From: Globodera rostochiensis
Taxonomy: Eukaryota; Nematoda; Chromadorea; Rhabditida; Heteroderidae
NCBI GenBank assembly: GCA_018350325.1
Contig: JAEVLN010000002.1
Span: forward strand, 4,385,456 to 4,449,455
DNA: 64,000 nt
Direction of reading: 5' to 3'
The notes below the pieces were generated by a model that did not search any database, was not told where the DNA came from, and saw nothing but the letters and a program-made list of their open reading frames with translations. A program made the position numbers and the translations under genes. This document shows positions 35,245 through 46,021 of the stretch, piece after piece (position 1 is the first letter of the stretch; each line of letters starts with the position of its first letter).

Positions 35245-38028
35245 ATGGGAACGCAATTTCACATTGTCAACTTTTTATTGCTGTTGTTGTTGTTGGACTC
35301 GGCTGACAGTTCAAAGTTTGAACCGAATTGCGACAAGGAAAAGGATGCTACGATAAGGTGCAAATGCTTATTAAAATACAAAACCAAGAAATCGTCGAGA
35401 TCTATCTGAGCTTTATCGGGCGGCAGCGTAGCTCAGTCGGGAGAGCACCCAACCGGACATTGGAAGACTCCGGATCGTTCCCGGGCGTTGTTTGCCTTTT
35501 TCCCCGGGAAAAGGGTATTAGCCAGAGGCGAGGAGAAAATCGAGAGGATTTCTTGGCAACGGGCCCAACACGTTCACTATAATATTATTTTACTGAACTA
35601 GTGACCACCCCCCCCCCTCAATTAGTGACCCCCCCCCCCCCCCTCATGACTCCCCCCACCTCTCAATTAGTGACCCTCCTCCCCCTCAATTAGTGACTCC
35701 CCTATATCCAGACTGCACAATTGGGGCGGCAACTTTCTGTTTTGCACCCAAAACATCCAATACCCGCGGACCACCGCAGAAGTGCAACAAATCGTGCGGA
35801 GAGCCAAAAAGTTGCGCGTTTTGGGCAGTCGCCACAGTTACAACCAAATTGCCGACAGCTGCGACACGATTTTGTCAAGCATCGGAATGAATTCGGTCAT
35901 TGCGCTTAATGCGACGGCCGCCACCGTAACGGTACAACCGGGCATAACTTACGCCGATTTGGCACCGACTCTTTGTAAGTTTGAATTCAAATATTTGGAA
36001 AAATATTTGGAATATTTGTAAAAATAGGAAATCAAATATTTGGTCCAAATATTTGTTTGGTCAAATTTTCGAAAAACCAAATATTACCAAATACCAAATA
36101 ATGACCAAATATTTGTTTGGTCTGGTTTTCCGGTCTCTAGTCCGAACGTCGAAAGGGTTTTGAATGTCGAATGTTTTATATCTTTGTACTGAACTAATTA
36201 GGTGGAAAATTATACCACATGAAAGTCTTGATGAATAGAATTTATTTCTTAATAATCTAATTGATTGGACAAAAACAAAAAAGTAATGTTATGGCCAAGA
36301 AAACCTCCAAAAAAGAGCATTTTTTAAGTTTTTCGAAAGTTATTAACGACATTTGGACCGGAAGTGGGAAAAAAGCGGTAGCGACAATTTTACTGAACAG
36401 ATGCCAACAATTTTGCACTTGCGAATTTGGCCGCACTTGCCGAAGTAACTGTTGCCGGTGCCACCCAAACATGTAGCCACGGCAGCGGTCTTTCCAACGC
36501 GAACCTCGCCACCCACGTCCGTTCCTTACGAATTGTGTTGGCCAATGGCACTCTGGCAACCTTTGGCCCGAACAGTCCCGAATTGAAGGCTCTCGCTTGC
36601 GGGTTGGGAGCGTTCGGCGTCATCACCGAACTTGAGCTGAACTTGGTGCCCAGCTTCGACACAATCAGCTACAATTTCATCGAGTAGGTCCAAAAAACAA
36701 CAAATGATTCCTAAAACAATTCAAACATTTTGGCAATTCAATAATTATTCAGATATTATTCTTATTTATTAGGTAAATTTGTTTAGTATGCCAACGCAAA
36801 ATCTTTATGAGCACTTTGGCGAGATTCATAATTTGGGCTACACCGTTGCAATGACGACGACTATGGCCAACACCAGCGCATGGAAACAAGTGACGTAAGT
36901 GTTTAGGGAAAGAAAATGTTGAAAAATATCGCGTCGAAATTTTAACACAATCAAAAAAATTTGCCAAATTTTTTTTAAAATAATGTTTAAAATCGTTGTT
37001 GTTTTTAGCATCACAGTTGTGGCAAACTCCTCCCAAGATCGGCAAATTGGCAACATGATCAGTTTGTTCGGAGCATGCCGTTCATTTGCACCGAGTCCTC
37101 CTTTAACGTATGTTCGTTCATCTTTATGACTTTCGGCATTCCACGACCCCCACGGGGATTTTCTTGTTATTGTTAACAAAAGTAAAATATTTAGCACTGA
37201 AGTGAACAAAGTGCAGCCCTGGTATTATGGTTTGTTGACTTACCGACTTGGCTTATCAGGCAATGACGGAAGTGGAACTCAAAGCGAATTTTTTGTGCCT
37301 TTTAAAAACGGTGTGCCGACGCTTAAGGCTGTAAGCAATTTATTTCTGATTAAAAATAAAAATTATTAAGCTCATTTGTATTAAATAAAAATTTGTTAAT
37401 TTATTTCAGCTTTTTGAACTTTCCCAACAAATCCAACCACTGATTTCGTCATTAGTGATCCGAACAGTAAAAGGAGACGATCTTTGGATGTCCATGAACA
37501 ACGGCAACAAACCAATGGTGGCCATCCACTTCAATTGGCTGGACAATAAGGCCAGAGCCGTGAATCCCGTACTTTCGCAGGTGGAGCAGGTGAGAGAAAA
37601 GGGAGAGAGAGTTTAGGACGGGCCGGGACAGAGTCTGACCTGCTGATCTGATCAGTTGGGATTTGAGGGATCGTCCCTGATAAATGACAATACGACTAAT
37701 CAATTTAATCTTCTGTTTATACCTAACTGATGAGTTGAGACTTTGACACAAAAGGTGTTGGCCAAATTCGGAGCACGTCCGCACTGGGGGAAGCATTTTA
37801 CAATGGACCCGAGACAGTTTCTGAAGAGAAGTTACCCACGTCTGGACGACTTCAGGTGCAATGTTTTCTTTAAAAATTCATTTAATCTTTTCGAGTTGTG
37901 TTAAAATATAAAAGTTGTAATTACTTTTTATTATAAAAACAAAAATAGAATTTAGAAAGTTGGCTGAAAAGTTGGATCCAAAACGGAAGTTCGGGAACAA
38001 ATTTTTAGATGATAATGTTTTCGTTTGA
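35245..38028 (+). CDS. Secreted alditol/sugar-lactone oxidase-like FAD enzyme, 9 exons, 451 residues
   Basis: Exons 35245-35357, 35712-35974, 36401-36683, 36787-36894, 37009-37107, 37195-37330, 37410-37589, 37755-37855, 37956-38028; all phases agree. The first exon encodes a signal peptide (MGTQFHIVNFLLLLLLLDSA). The mature protein begins with the FAD-binding PCMH-type domain: NWGGN, then LRVLGSRHSYNQIADS, whose His (residue 79) aligns with the histidine that carries covalent FAD in bacterial alditol oxidase, then GATQTCSHGSG. The C-terminal ALO-type domain ends with ARPHWGKHF (HWGK at 404-407) and LDPKRKFGN. Length is close to bacterial alditol/xylitol oxidases (about 420) plus the leader. 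These oxidise polyols or sugar lactones using O2 and give H2O2. The NWxGN and RHSxNxIAD motifs resemble bacterial AldO more than animal gulonolactone oxidase, so bacterial origin is possible, now with introns and a leader. Confidence 0.85.
35422..35496 (+). repeat. tRNA-like sequence in intron 1 of the flavoenzyme gene
   Basis: GGCAGCG, then a canonical box A (TAGCTCAGTCGGGAGAGC), a CCAA/TTGG anticodon-arm-like hairpin with a 7-base loop, a box B-like GGATCGTTCCC and TTTGCC. The acceptor stem pairs poorly and box B is degraded, so this is a tRNA pseudogene or SINE head rather than a functional tRNA. Confidence 0.55.
35605..35700 (+). repeat. CTCAATTAGTGACCCC tandem repeat with C-runs
   Basis: Five imperfect units of TCAATTAGTGACCCCCC just before the second exon of the flavoenzyme gene. 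C-run lengths are probably unreliable. Confidence 0.7.
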
Positions 38029-39257
38029 TGTTATCTAATCAATTTAATCAACGAAAATGGAAATGTAACTGTTGGAATTTGGATAAAAATTTGCATATTT
38101 TGGCTTCACCGACTTTTTGGTAGACAACGTTAAAGATCATTTATTATAGCCGGCATTTAATTCACAAACCCTCATTTAAATTTATTCTTCATTCAGAATT
38201 ATTTTTACATTTGGAAAAATTAGCCAACTAAAAACAATTTTTAAAGTAAGTGGACAGCCTGACGGAGCAAATTTATCGACAAAATTTTGAGAAAATAAAA
38301 TATAAATAATTTAAATTTTCATTTAGCCATAAGCAAGTTCTATGCTATTAGAGCCAAAAATAACATTTAACAAAGTCCGGATGAAAATGTGCTGGTTTGT
38401 ACCCACTGCAACCCTGAACTTAAAGCCTGAACAATTGAAAATCCAACCAAAAGCCAAATAGCAGAAAAGCAGAAAAGAGGCGAAAAATATGCCTTAAAAC
38501 AGTCTTAAATATTTTCAAATAAATAATAAAAACCGAAGCCCCGCGAGCGACATGCCTTCCACGTGATGGACGATGTGCGAGTCGACCTGCCGATTAGGAA
38601 GCCGACGATTTGACAATGTCCCGAAAGTTATGCAACGAAATTATTGGCCCAGAAGTAAATCATTATCGCCCTGAATATTTTAAAAGGGACGCACAAAAAT
38701 GTGAAATTCAAAAATGAAAAATATTCAAATTAAATTTTATCTTCAACATTATAAAAATTTGAGTATTTTATGAATTTAGTGAAGCATTTTTAATAACGTA
38801 ATTAAAAACAAAGTTTTCTCTTTGCTGACTTGTTAATGGAGGAGGTGAAATGTAATGTCGTTCCAGCAGATGGTTTTTTAGAAAGAATTTGCTGACAAAT
38901 GAGAGATGAAGGCAATGATTAATTTGTAAAAATATCATATCGTCGTCCAATCTTATTAAATTAACTTTTTTTTGTTTGTCATATGTATTTTGAATTGTGA
39001 TTTATTTTTCATTTTAGGCCAATTTGTCTTAATTACATTGCTTAATTCAATTAAAATCATTTCCAAACTGTCATCGATCTACTGGCCAAAAACGCATTCT
39101 TTGGCCGTTAGAATGGAAACTTTCTGATGAATTGCTATAAAACCAATCGAATAAGTTCTAGGACGCATAAACTAAAATAAAACATACTTTTATAAACTCA
39201 AAACTCATAAAGTTTTCTAATCTTAAAACAAGTTGTATTAAAAAAACACTTTAAGCA
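38029..39257. other. AT-rich intergenic stretch
   Basis: 3' flank of the flavoenzyme and 5' flank of the collagen-like gene. A GC-richer patch at 38535-38610 has an open + frame of about 26 codons (RERHAFHVMDDVRVDLP) without splice support; possibly a gene remnant. Confidence 0.35.
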
Positions 39258-40106
39258 ATGGTCGGCAACAATTTGAAACTGTACCTTCTTCTGGCGGGCT
39301 TTTGCCTGTTTATCTACGGCACTGAAGCCTGGGGATGCAAACCGGGACCAAAGGGACCGCCCGGTCGTCCGGGCCCTGCTGGGAAAAAGGGACCGCCCGG
39401 CAAATGCGAAAAACCGCCGCCCAAATATGAACCAACGACGCCGCCTCCCAAGTACGAGCACCGCAAAAGATCGGCGCCTGAGGCGTTTTCGGTAAAATTT
39501 TTGAGTGTTTTATTCAAAATGCATAAATTAAAATAAAAGGATGCGGTGGCCATCGTCAGAGTTGCCCGTGGGGAATATGAAAACAAGTGTCCAGCTGGGC
39601 CGCCCGGAGATGCCGGCCCTCGCGGACCGCCGGGCCCCACCGGCGATTCAGCAAAGTGTCCTTCTCCGCCTGAAGGCTATGAAAGTGGCAAAAGATCCGG
39701 ACGTCATGAGCACGGAGGCGGACATAAGCACGGAAGTTATGAACACGGGGGCGGACATAAGCACGGAAGTTATGAACACGGAGGGGGACATAAGCACGGA
39801 AGTTATGAACACGGAGGGGGACATAAGCACGGAAGTTATGAACACGGAGGGGGACATAAGCACGGAAGTTATGAACACGGAGGGGGACATAAGCACGGAA
39901 GTTATGAACACGGAGGGGGCAGCAAGGGAGAAAAGTACGAGCATCATCTCCGTGCTGTGCGCAGGTTTGTTTAAATGGCAGAAATGAATTTTTGTGATTT
40001 TTTCCCCTTCAGTTACGAAGATGAAGTTGGACCTCCCGGGCCTCCGGGGCCAGAAGGATCTCCAGGCCCGGAAGGACCGCCGGGGGCTTGCGAATGCGAA
40101 TATTAA
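39258..40106 (+). CDS. Secreted collagen-like protein with His/Gly repeats, 3 exons, 250 residues
   Basis: Exons 39258-39491, 39540-39964, 40013-40106; both introns are 48 bp and phases agree. A signal peptide (MVGNNLKLYLLLAGFCLF, cut near TEA-W) is followed by short Gly-X-Y blocks: GPKGPPGRPGPAGKKGPPG, GPPGDAGPRGPPGPTG and, at the end, GPPGPPGPEGSPGPEGPPG. Cysteines bracket each block (GCKPG, GKCEK, NKCPAG, AKCPS, ACECEY), as in nematode collagens, but the Gly-X-Y stretches are far shorter than in cuticle collagens. Between them lie about seven 11-residue units HGGGHKHGSYE, encoded by nearly identical 33-bp repeats. His-rich repeats could bind metal ions. A HRKRS sequence in exon 1 resembles the furin-type site common in cuticle collagens. 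Best described as an atypical collagen; role unknown. Confidence 0.8.
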
Positions 40107-40338
40107 ATGATCAGACGATTGAAAGACGGTCGGTCGGTTGTCCTTGCCATTGAAATTTGTCATTTGATGTGTTAGTTTGTTAATATTTGCTGTTTATGTT
40201 TATCGGATAGTAAATTTCAAAAATAATTCACTCTTTTATTATTTAACGTTTGTGTCCGTCCGTGTTCGGCACGACTCGATATTTCGATAAATTTATCGCT
40301 AAGAAGCTGTGAACGCAAACTCCCTAATCTCTGTTTAA

Positions 40339-40698
40339 TCAGATATCATAAAATGCCATAAAATCAGTTTGATCGCTTCGAATATTGAATTTGAAGTTCG
40401 GCCCAAAGTTTGCTTCGATTTTGTTGCCCGGCTCCGATAGCATAACAAACGGAAACAAATCACTGGCAGAATTGGAGACAAATAAATTGGCGGTTCTGAA
40501 ATGAAAAGAAATTTTAAAAATTAGTAAATTGATGTTTTTGATCCTTCTTTTATGCTTTCTCACCTAAACGCTCGCCATTTTTCGTGTAAATGATTTGGCG
40601 CATTGCCAAATTGATGCCGCATCCGACGACGTCGCCGGCACGAAACGAATGCTTTACAGCCCAATAACTGATGCGCACACCGGACCCGAATTCATACT
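40339..40698 (-). pseudogene. SPRY-domain fragment, frame broken at the splice
   Basis: Two segments, 40698-40564 and 40495-40339, encode the second half of a SPRY domain: [20 protein letters not shown], then LFPFVMLSEPGNKIEANFGP and stop. Donor GTGAGA and acceptor TTTCAG are good, but joining them puts the second segment one base out of frame (TANLFV needs one more base). No upstream SPRY exons or signal peptide are visible before 40698. Secreted SPRY proteins (SPRYSEC) and RanBPM-like proteins are strongly expanded in Globodera, which is the main hint to the organism. Most likely a truncated pseudogene. Confidence 0.7.
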
Positions 40699-41132
40699 TT
40701 TTGAGAACGATTTTGAGACCAAAATTGATTTTTTGAACATTTTTGAATTTTCGAAAAAATGTTAGAATCCGGGTCCGGGATTAAAAATTGCTCGAAATGG
40801 AGGTCAAATTCGGTTCTACACCCTTGTATACCCCTAAAAACTTTTAATCGACTTTGAAAAAATTTATTTTTTTTGGGTATTTCAAGATTTTTGGCTGATT
40901 GGGTGTTTCGTGGCTTCGACATATTTGGCGCGCCGCGACGTCGCCGGGAGTTATTCGATTGAAAAATATCAAAATTGTGTAGATTTGCGGACATTTTTGG
41001 AGATCAAAAAGCTGAAATGATAAGAGAAATAAATCCACGCGCACGTAATTATCAAACGAGTGCTAATATTTTTTAACCAAACAAAAAAATAAATACCTAA
41101 TCAGAAATTAAGTTAAAAATTTAAAAAAAATA

Positions 41133-41252
41133 AAGCCTACAACACCGCCGATTCCCAGGACGTCTCCGTTCCAAGTACTAAGGAGGCCCAACGTTGCTTA
41201 ACTTGCCAGATCGGACGGGATGGCGTGCTTTCAACGTGGTATGGTCGTAAGC
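41133..41252 (-). rRNA. 5S ribosomal RNA gene
   Basis: On the - strand the sequence starts GCTTACGACCATACCACGTT and runs through ATCCCGTCCGATCTGGCAAG, TAGTACTTGGAACGGAGACG and GGGAATC to GTTGTAGGC, matching the nematode 5S rRNA pattern over its whole 120 bases, followed by TTTATTTTTTTT, a Pol III terminator. Internal control elements (box A-like AAGTTAAGCAACG, box C-like) are in place. No SL1 spliced-leader gene, often linked to 5S in nematodes, was found beside it. The 3' stem differs somewhat from the C. elegans sequence I remember, so it could be a dispersed variant. Confidence 0.88.
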
Positions 41253-41729
41253 GATGCTGGAGTGAGGGAAGCCAACCAAATGTGTTATGGCTATTGGATT
41301 CAATGCCGAAAAACTTGACATTGCTTTTTTATTTTATTGTAAAAAACTTGTGAATTGATGGGGAATGTTGATGGGAAAAAGCGTAAGCGCTTAAGGACTT
41401 CGTTGCTAGTAAATGCAAATGATTTTGTGCAGTTTAGATGGTTTTTGGATATTTTTCAATTTGGCCAGAAAATTGAGCCCAACTTTTTAAGATCAATAAA
41501 CAAAAACGTGTTTCTATTTTTATAAAATTCTCGCAATTTTTCTCGATTTTTTGAACCAACAAGCGTTTTATTAGGACAATTTTAAAGAGAGTTATGAATT
41601 TTTTATTTCTGGTGCATTCTGCATTTCCAGAACATAAAAGTAACAAATTCTGGTGTATGTTGATTTTCCTGAAACCTAATTCTGGTCTATACTGTCTTTC
41701 CGGAACATCAAAATTGCATGTGTTTTCGA

Positions 41730-42170
41730 CACATTTAACTTGTTTTTGTTTGTGTTTCCCACTCATTTGACTTGTTTTGTGTTATTAGAAGTGTCAAATT
41801 GCTGAATTGTTTGGGTTTTCAACACATTTTGACTTGTTTTTGTTTGTGTTTTCAACACATTTTGACTTGTTTTTGTTTGTGTTTCCCACTCATTTGACTT
41901 TTTTGTGTTTGTGTTTTGGGATTAAATGACTGAATGTTTGTGTTTTCAACACATTTGACTTGTTTTTGTTTGTGTTTCCCACTCATTTGACTTTTTTGTG
42001 TTTGTGTTTTGGGATTAAATGACTGAATGTTTGTGTTTTCAACACATTTGACTTGTTTTGTGTTTGTGTTTTGGGATTAAATGACTGAATGTGTGTGTTT
42101 TCAACACATTTGACTTGTTTTGTGTTTGTGTTTTGGGATTAAATGACTGAATTCCGGGACAGCAAATTCT
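41730..42170. repeat. TTTGACTTGTTTTTGTTTGTG minisatellite
   Basis: Irregular tandem array of two modules, TTCAACACATTTGACTTG and TTTGGGATTAAATGACTGAA, linked by GTTTGTGTTT runs, in units of about 40-65 bp. Non-coding. Flanked on both sides by TTCTGGTxCATACTGTC/TTTCC-type short repeats (41655, 42200). Confidence 0.8.
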
Positions 42171-42685
42171 GATGCATTCTAGATTTCCAGAACAACAATT
42201 AACAAATTCTGGTTCATACTGTCTTACTGGAAAACCTTTTCAAACGCTTCTGATGCAAAACTCCAAAACCTTGTTGCGCACATACAGTACACCATTCGAC
42301 GCAGCTTACAAAGATCTACCAGAAAAAAAGACACCTAAGAGCTGCTGATTAAACAAAAAAAGTTAGGTACAAAAAATAAAAATCGATGGTCAAAATTTCG
42401 ACAGTAAGACTGCACTTTGTACCCGCAACCTGCGCCCCCGAATCCTCTATAAAAAAAATTTTTCTTGACTTTTAATAATCACGCATTTTCCAATTAATTT
42501 GAGCTAATTTGTTTGGAGAGGGAAGAAATTAACTGTAAAAATAGGGAGTAGTGGGGATTCTTCTTTTCTTTTTCCCTATTGAGGTTTGCGTCCGGAAAGC
42601 AACAACCTAATAGTAAAGACCGCTAAACACAAAAAAGGACAAATGAATCACAAAGGCTAGAGTGTAACAAGACAAGCTTCAAAAG

Positions 42686-42797
42686 TAGGGATGGACAAGA
42701 CCGGATATTATCCGGGTCCCCCGGATAGCGGTTCCACCGGTTCCTTGACACCCGGATACCGGTACCGGTTCCGGATACCCGTTCTTGTCCAACCCTA
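42686..42797. mobile_element. Mini hAT-type element, 112 bp, TSD TTCAAAAG
   Basis: Ends TAGGGATGGACAAGA and TCTTGTCCAACCCTA are inverted repeats with one mismatch; 8-bp direct repeats TTCAAAAG flank it at 42678-42685 and 42798-42805. The interior is CCGGATACCGG-type subterminal repeats. The TSD fits the hAT preference nTnnnnAn. Confidence 0.85.
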
Positions 42798-43400
42798 TTC
42801 AAAAGGGTAAAAGGTAAAGAAAGTGAAGAACCACGGGAAAGTGCCAAAAGAGGTGAAGCCAAGAAGGGGATGAGTGACAAATGGGACAAACTTTCAAAAG
42901 AGGCACACTAAGAAAAGCAAAAACAAGAAAATGCCAAATGCCAAAAGGACTGAGTGCCCAGAACTCAGGGGGGGGGGGATGCCAAAAAGGGCAAAATGCC
43001 CGTTTATTGATTTTGATCTAATTTATGTTAATATTATTTTATTTTATAAATTTTTAAATGCAAGGGAAAACAAATTCTTTTAATGATTTATTTTTTTGTG
43101 CCATTTTCGAAAAACTTTTGATCTCGATAATTTCGGGGACGCCTTATGGCGTCATTCGAAACAACGACCGTTGCCTACAATCCACTTTGCTACGTACGAG
43201 TTTTACTTTTTCGGCATTAGTTTACGCGGCACAAAATGCCATTTCGACCTAAATATGCCATGACTATGTGAAAAACGTTTAAGCAAAAATAGTTTTGTTC
43301 CCACGCCACTTTTTCTACATTCCCCCATTTTCGCACACTTTACCTTCGTCAAGTCAGTTTGTGTATGAGACGACCAATTTCATTTAAACAAATATTAAAA

Positions 43401-43492
43401 TTAGAGTTCCTCCCCGACCTCCGACATGGCCAACCCCAGCCTCCCCGACCCCCGACTTTCCCGCCCCCGAGGGGTCGGGGAGGAACCCTAAT
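43401..43492. mobile_element. Short foldback repeat, CCTCCCCGACC ends
   Basis: TTAGAGTTCCTCCCCGACC at the left and GGTCGGGGAGGAACCCTAA at the right are inverted repeats of 19 bp with one mismatch. The interior is CCCCGACC-rich. No target duplication longer than a few bases is clear. Confidence 0.6.
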
Positions 43493-43691
43493 CAAAATAG
43501 TAAAATTATGACAAAAACATAATCTGCAAAACTTTCGTGCAATTAAAAGTCTTTTTTTGCGACAAAAAAACCATCAATGTCCAACGGAGTTCAGTGTTTG
43601 GGGGTGATAAATTTGTTAAGTTAATCAACCATTATTTAAATGAAAAATAATTAATTTATTTAATTAGATTTAAATAATTTGCTTTCTACCC

Positions 43692-45305
43692 ATGTCATCA
43701 AATTCAGCAATTAGTGAGGTCAGTTTAATTATGATTTTAATATTATTAATTTATTTAAGGTCTATTTCGAATTAGCAAATGCGCATCCATGGACTTTGAT
43801 TATTTTTGCTTTAATTTACACAATGTTGGCGATTGTTGGCATTTTTTTGAATTTGTCAGTTGTTTACGTTACAATTCGAACAAAGTTTGTTGGCATTTAA
43901 ATTAAACAGAACTTATCTTCACCTTAAAAATCCAATATTTTCAGATCAATGAACAAATCCACCAACAAATTGTTGGCCATTTACTCGTTTTTCGAAATTG
44001 TCCACCAATTTGGCCATTTCTTATTCACATATTCTGTGATTTCTGGCCAATATTTAATGCCCTACAAAATCGTCATTCGAATTATTACGCCTTCAATTTT
44101 TGCAGTTTGTTGCACAACTTTCTTACTCTTTTTCACAAGCATTGACCGACTGTTTTATGTGATTTTTCCACTAAAGTAAAATTAATAATTAAATTAAATT
44201 TTATTTTATTTTTATATTTAGACAGCCACCAAATGTGCTTTTTTATGTTGCCGCATCACTTTTCATCGGCTTCCTCAATGTTTTCTCTATTTATGCTAAA
44301 AGTTGCGATTCCGAAGACGAAACACTCGTTACTGGCACAATGAATGACATCGGAATGATTGTATTATTTTACCCGTACTTGTGGGTAATGAATGATAAGC
44401 TCCAAACATTTATTTGATTCAATTGGAAGTTTACCTTACCCACAAGTTTAATTTAAATAATAGATTAGATTTTAATATGCTAGCTTTATGCAAACTAGGG
44501 ATGTCATCCCGACGTGTCGAGGTTGAGAATTGCGGGGGGGGGGGGGGGGGGGTGCTGGAGCGTTTTATAAAAACTGCCAAGTGGGCGCTTTTCAAGCTTT
44601 TTTCGTTATAACTTCTTTAAAGCTAACAAATTATGCATTTTCGATATCATTCGAAAGCAAATCAATGCTTTTTAACGCAAAGGCTAAGCTATTGGGTAAA
44701 AAGCAAATTTAGGTAATTCAAATTGTTTTAAAAAAAATTCCGGCAAAATTTTTTAAGTACCAATGCACCAATTCGCCGGAGTTCATTTGGCCAACAATAA
44801 TAAATGTAATTTTGCTGACTACAATTGTTCTTTATGCGGTCGTTGCATTTTACTCCAGCAGAAAATGTAAATTTCATATAGAAATTACACAATTTAAAGC
44901 AAATCTTTAACTAATTCGAAATTTTCATGGCCTAAAATTTATATATTTAAAGCACAGTCCAACTCCAACGCGCACCAAATCAACATTCGCATATTTCAAA
45001 CATTGTTCGTCATCGTTTCTGTGAATATTGGCGGATATTTGCTGAAATTCATTGAGATACTCATTCTAATTCCAATGCTTGCAAATGACATAATGGCATT
45101 ATGGAAATTGAATCAAATCTTTGGCATTCTGTTGAACATCAGTGCCGCCTCCAATGCGCCAATTCTTTATTTTACAAGGTAAAAATAAAAGCAAATATCC
45201 ATTTTTTAAATAAGCCATTTTAGCAAAGATTATCGCAAGGCTTTTGACAAAGAATGGCAATTGATCATCAAATTGTTCAACAAAAATTCCGTACAACCTT
45301 ATTGA
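43692..45305 (+). CDS. srsx-type 7TM chemoreceptor, 7 exons, about 320 residues
   Basis: Exons 43692-43718, 43760-43884, 43945-44175, 44222-44384 (or 44360), 44758-44866, 44953-45178, 45224-45305. All phases agree; the exon 4 end is uncertain because both GTATTA and GTAATG donors keep frame. The protein starts MSSNSAISE, with TM1 near ALIYTMLAIVGIFLNLSVVY, SIDRLFYVIFPLK after TM3 (DRY-like position), and ends ISAASNAPILYFTSKDYRKA plus a short cytoplasmic tail. Exon structure and motifs match the - strand paralogue at 27302-28901, but here all splice sites are intact. Intron 4 holds a poly-G run near 44534. Serpentine receptors of this kind act in chemosensory neurons; the ligand is unknown. 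The two copies are old, diverged paralogues rather than a recent duplication. Confidence 0.82.
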
Positions 45306-45334
45306 GGAGACCCCAAATCTTCTATCCAGGGATC

Positions 45335-45770
45335 AGGGCTGTCGATATCATCTCCTCAATACGATAACACGATATGGCCAAAATTACGATATTTGATATT
45401 TTTCTAGCTGTGTTCAAAATTCAAAAAAAAAAAATAGAAATTTCCAGTTTTTTTTATTTTAATTCTTAAAATTCGGAATGAAATGCAAATTTTAGAATTT
45501 AGCTTTAGGCCTTTTGTTTTGCAAAACTCGTATTTTTGGACAATTACATTCGTCATTAATTTTTGGTTGAAAATCACTTAACAGATTGAATGAAAAATTC
45601 AAGATTTTCTCCGGCGGCGCCTATCGGCACCGCCGACCCCCCTCCCAACCAAGTCAGGTCAAAAATTACGATACGCGTGATTTTTAGCCAAAATACGATA
45701 CGATATGATATGGCTTTAAATTACGATATTTACGATTACGATAGACTATTTCTTGCCATATTTATGGGGA
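45335..45770. mobile_element. ACGATATCG-rich repeat block enclosing a GATA-loop hairpin
   Basis: Both flanks (45345-45410 and 45660-45745) consist of ACGATA/ATATCG short repeats; between them lies a hairpin copy at 45612-45635. The layout resembles other non-autonomous elements here, but ends and target duplication are not resolved. Confidence 0.4.
45612..45635 (-). repeat. GATA-loop hairpin, copy 6
   Basis: Exact consensus in reverse orientation: arms CGGCGGCGCC and GGCACCGCCG around TATC, followed by ACCCCCC. Confidence 0.8.
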
Positions 45771-46021
45771 TACCGACTGCCAGAACCAATTTGATGGGAT
45801 TTTAGATTATAAAATAATTAAAGGAGTTTTTTAACCCGCACCATTGAATAGGCACGGTTTTCCCTTTCTCATCTCGATTTTTTTTAAATTTTATTCACTG
45901 TCGGATTGTCCACTGTCCAATTGTCCGGACCTTCGAAATTTGGAGAGAAGTGAAACATTGTGACTAGTTTGCTTAAATTTTTACGATATTTCGATAACTA
46001 TTGTGCCGAACAGTGCTATTC

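Noticed and set aside
35422..35496. Functional tRNA gene
   Set aside because: Box A is good, but the acceptor stem and box B are degraded, so a pseudo-tRNA or SINE head is more likely.
39648..40163. 171-codon - ORF and 148-codon + ORF over the collagen-like gene
   Set aside because: Other frames of the 33-bp His/Gly repeat; the collagen frame has signal peptide, Cys-bracketed Gly-X-Y blocks and consistent introns.
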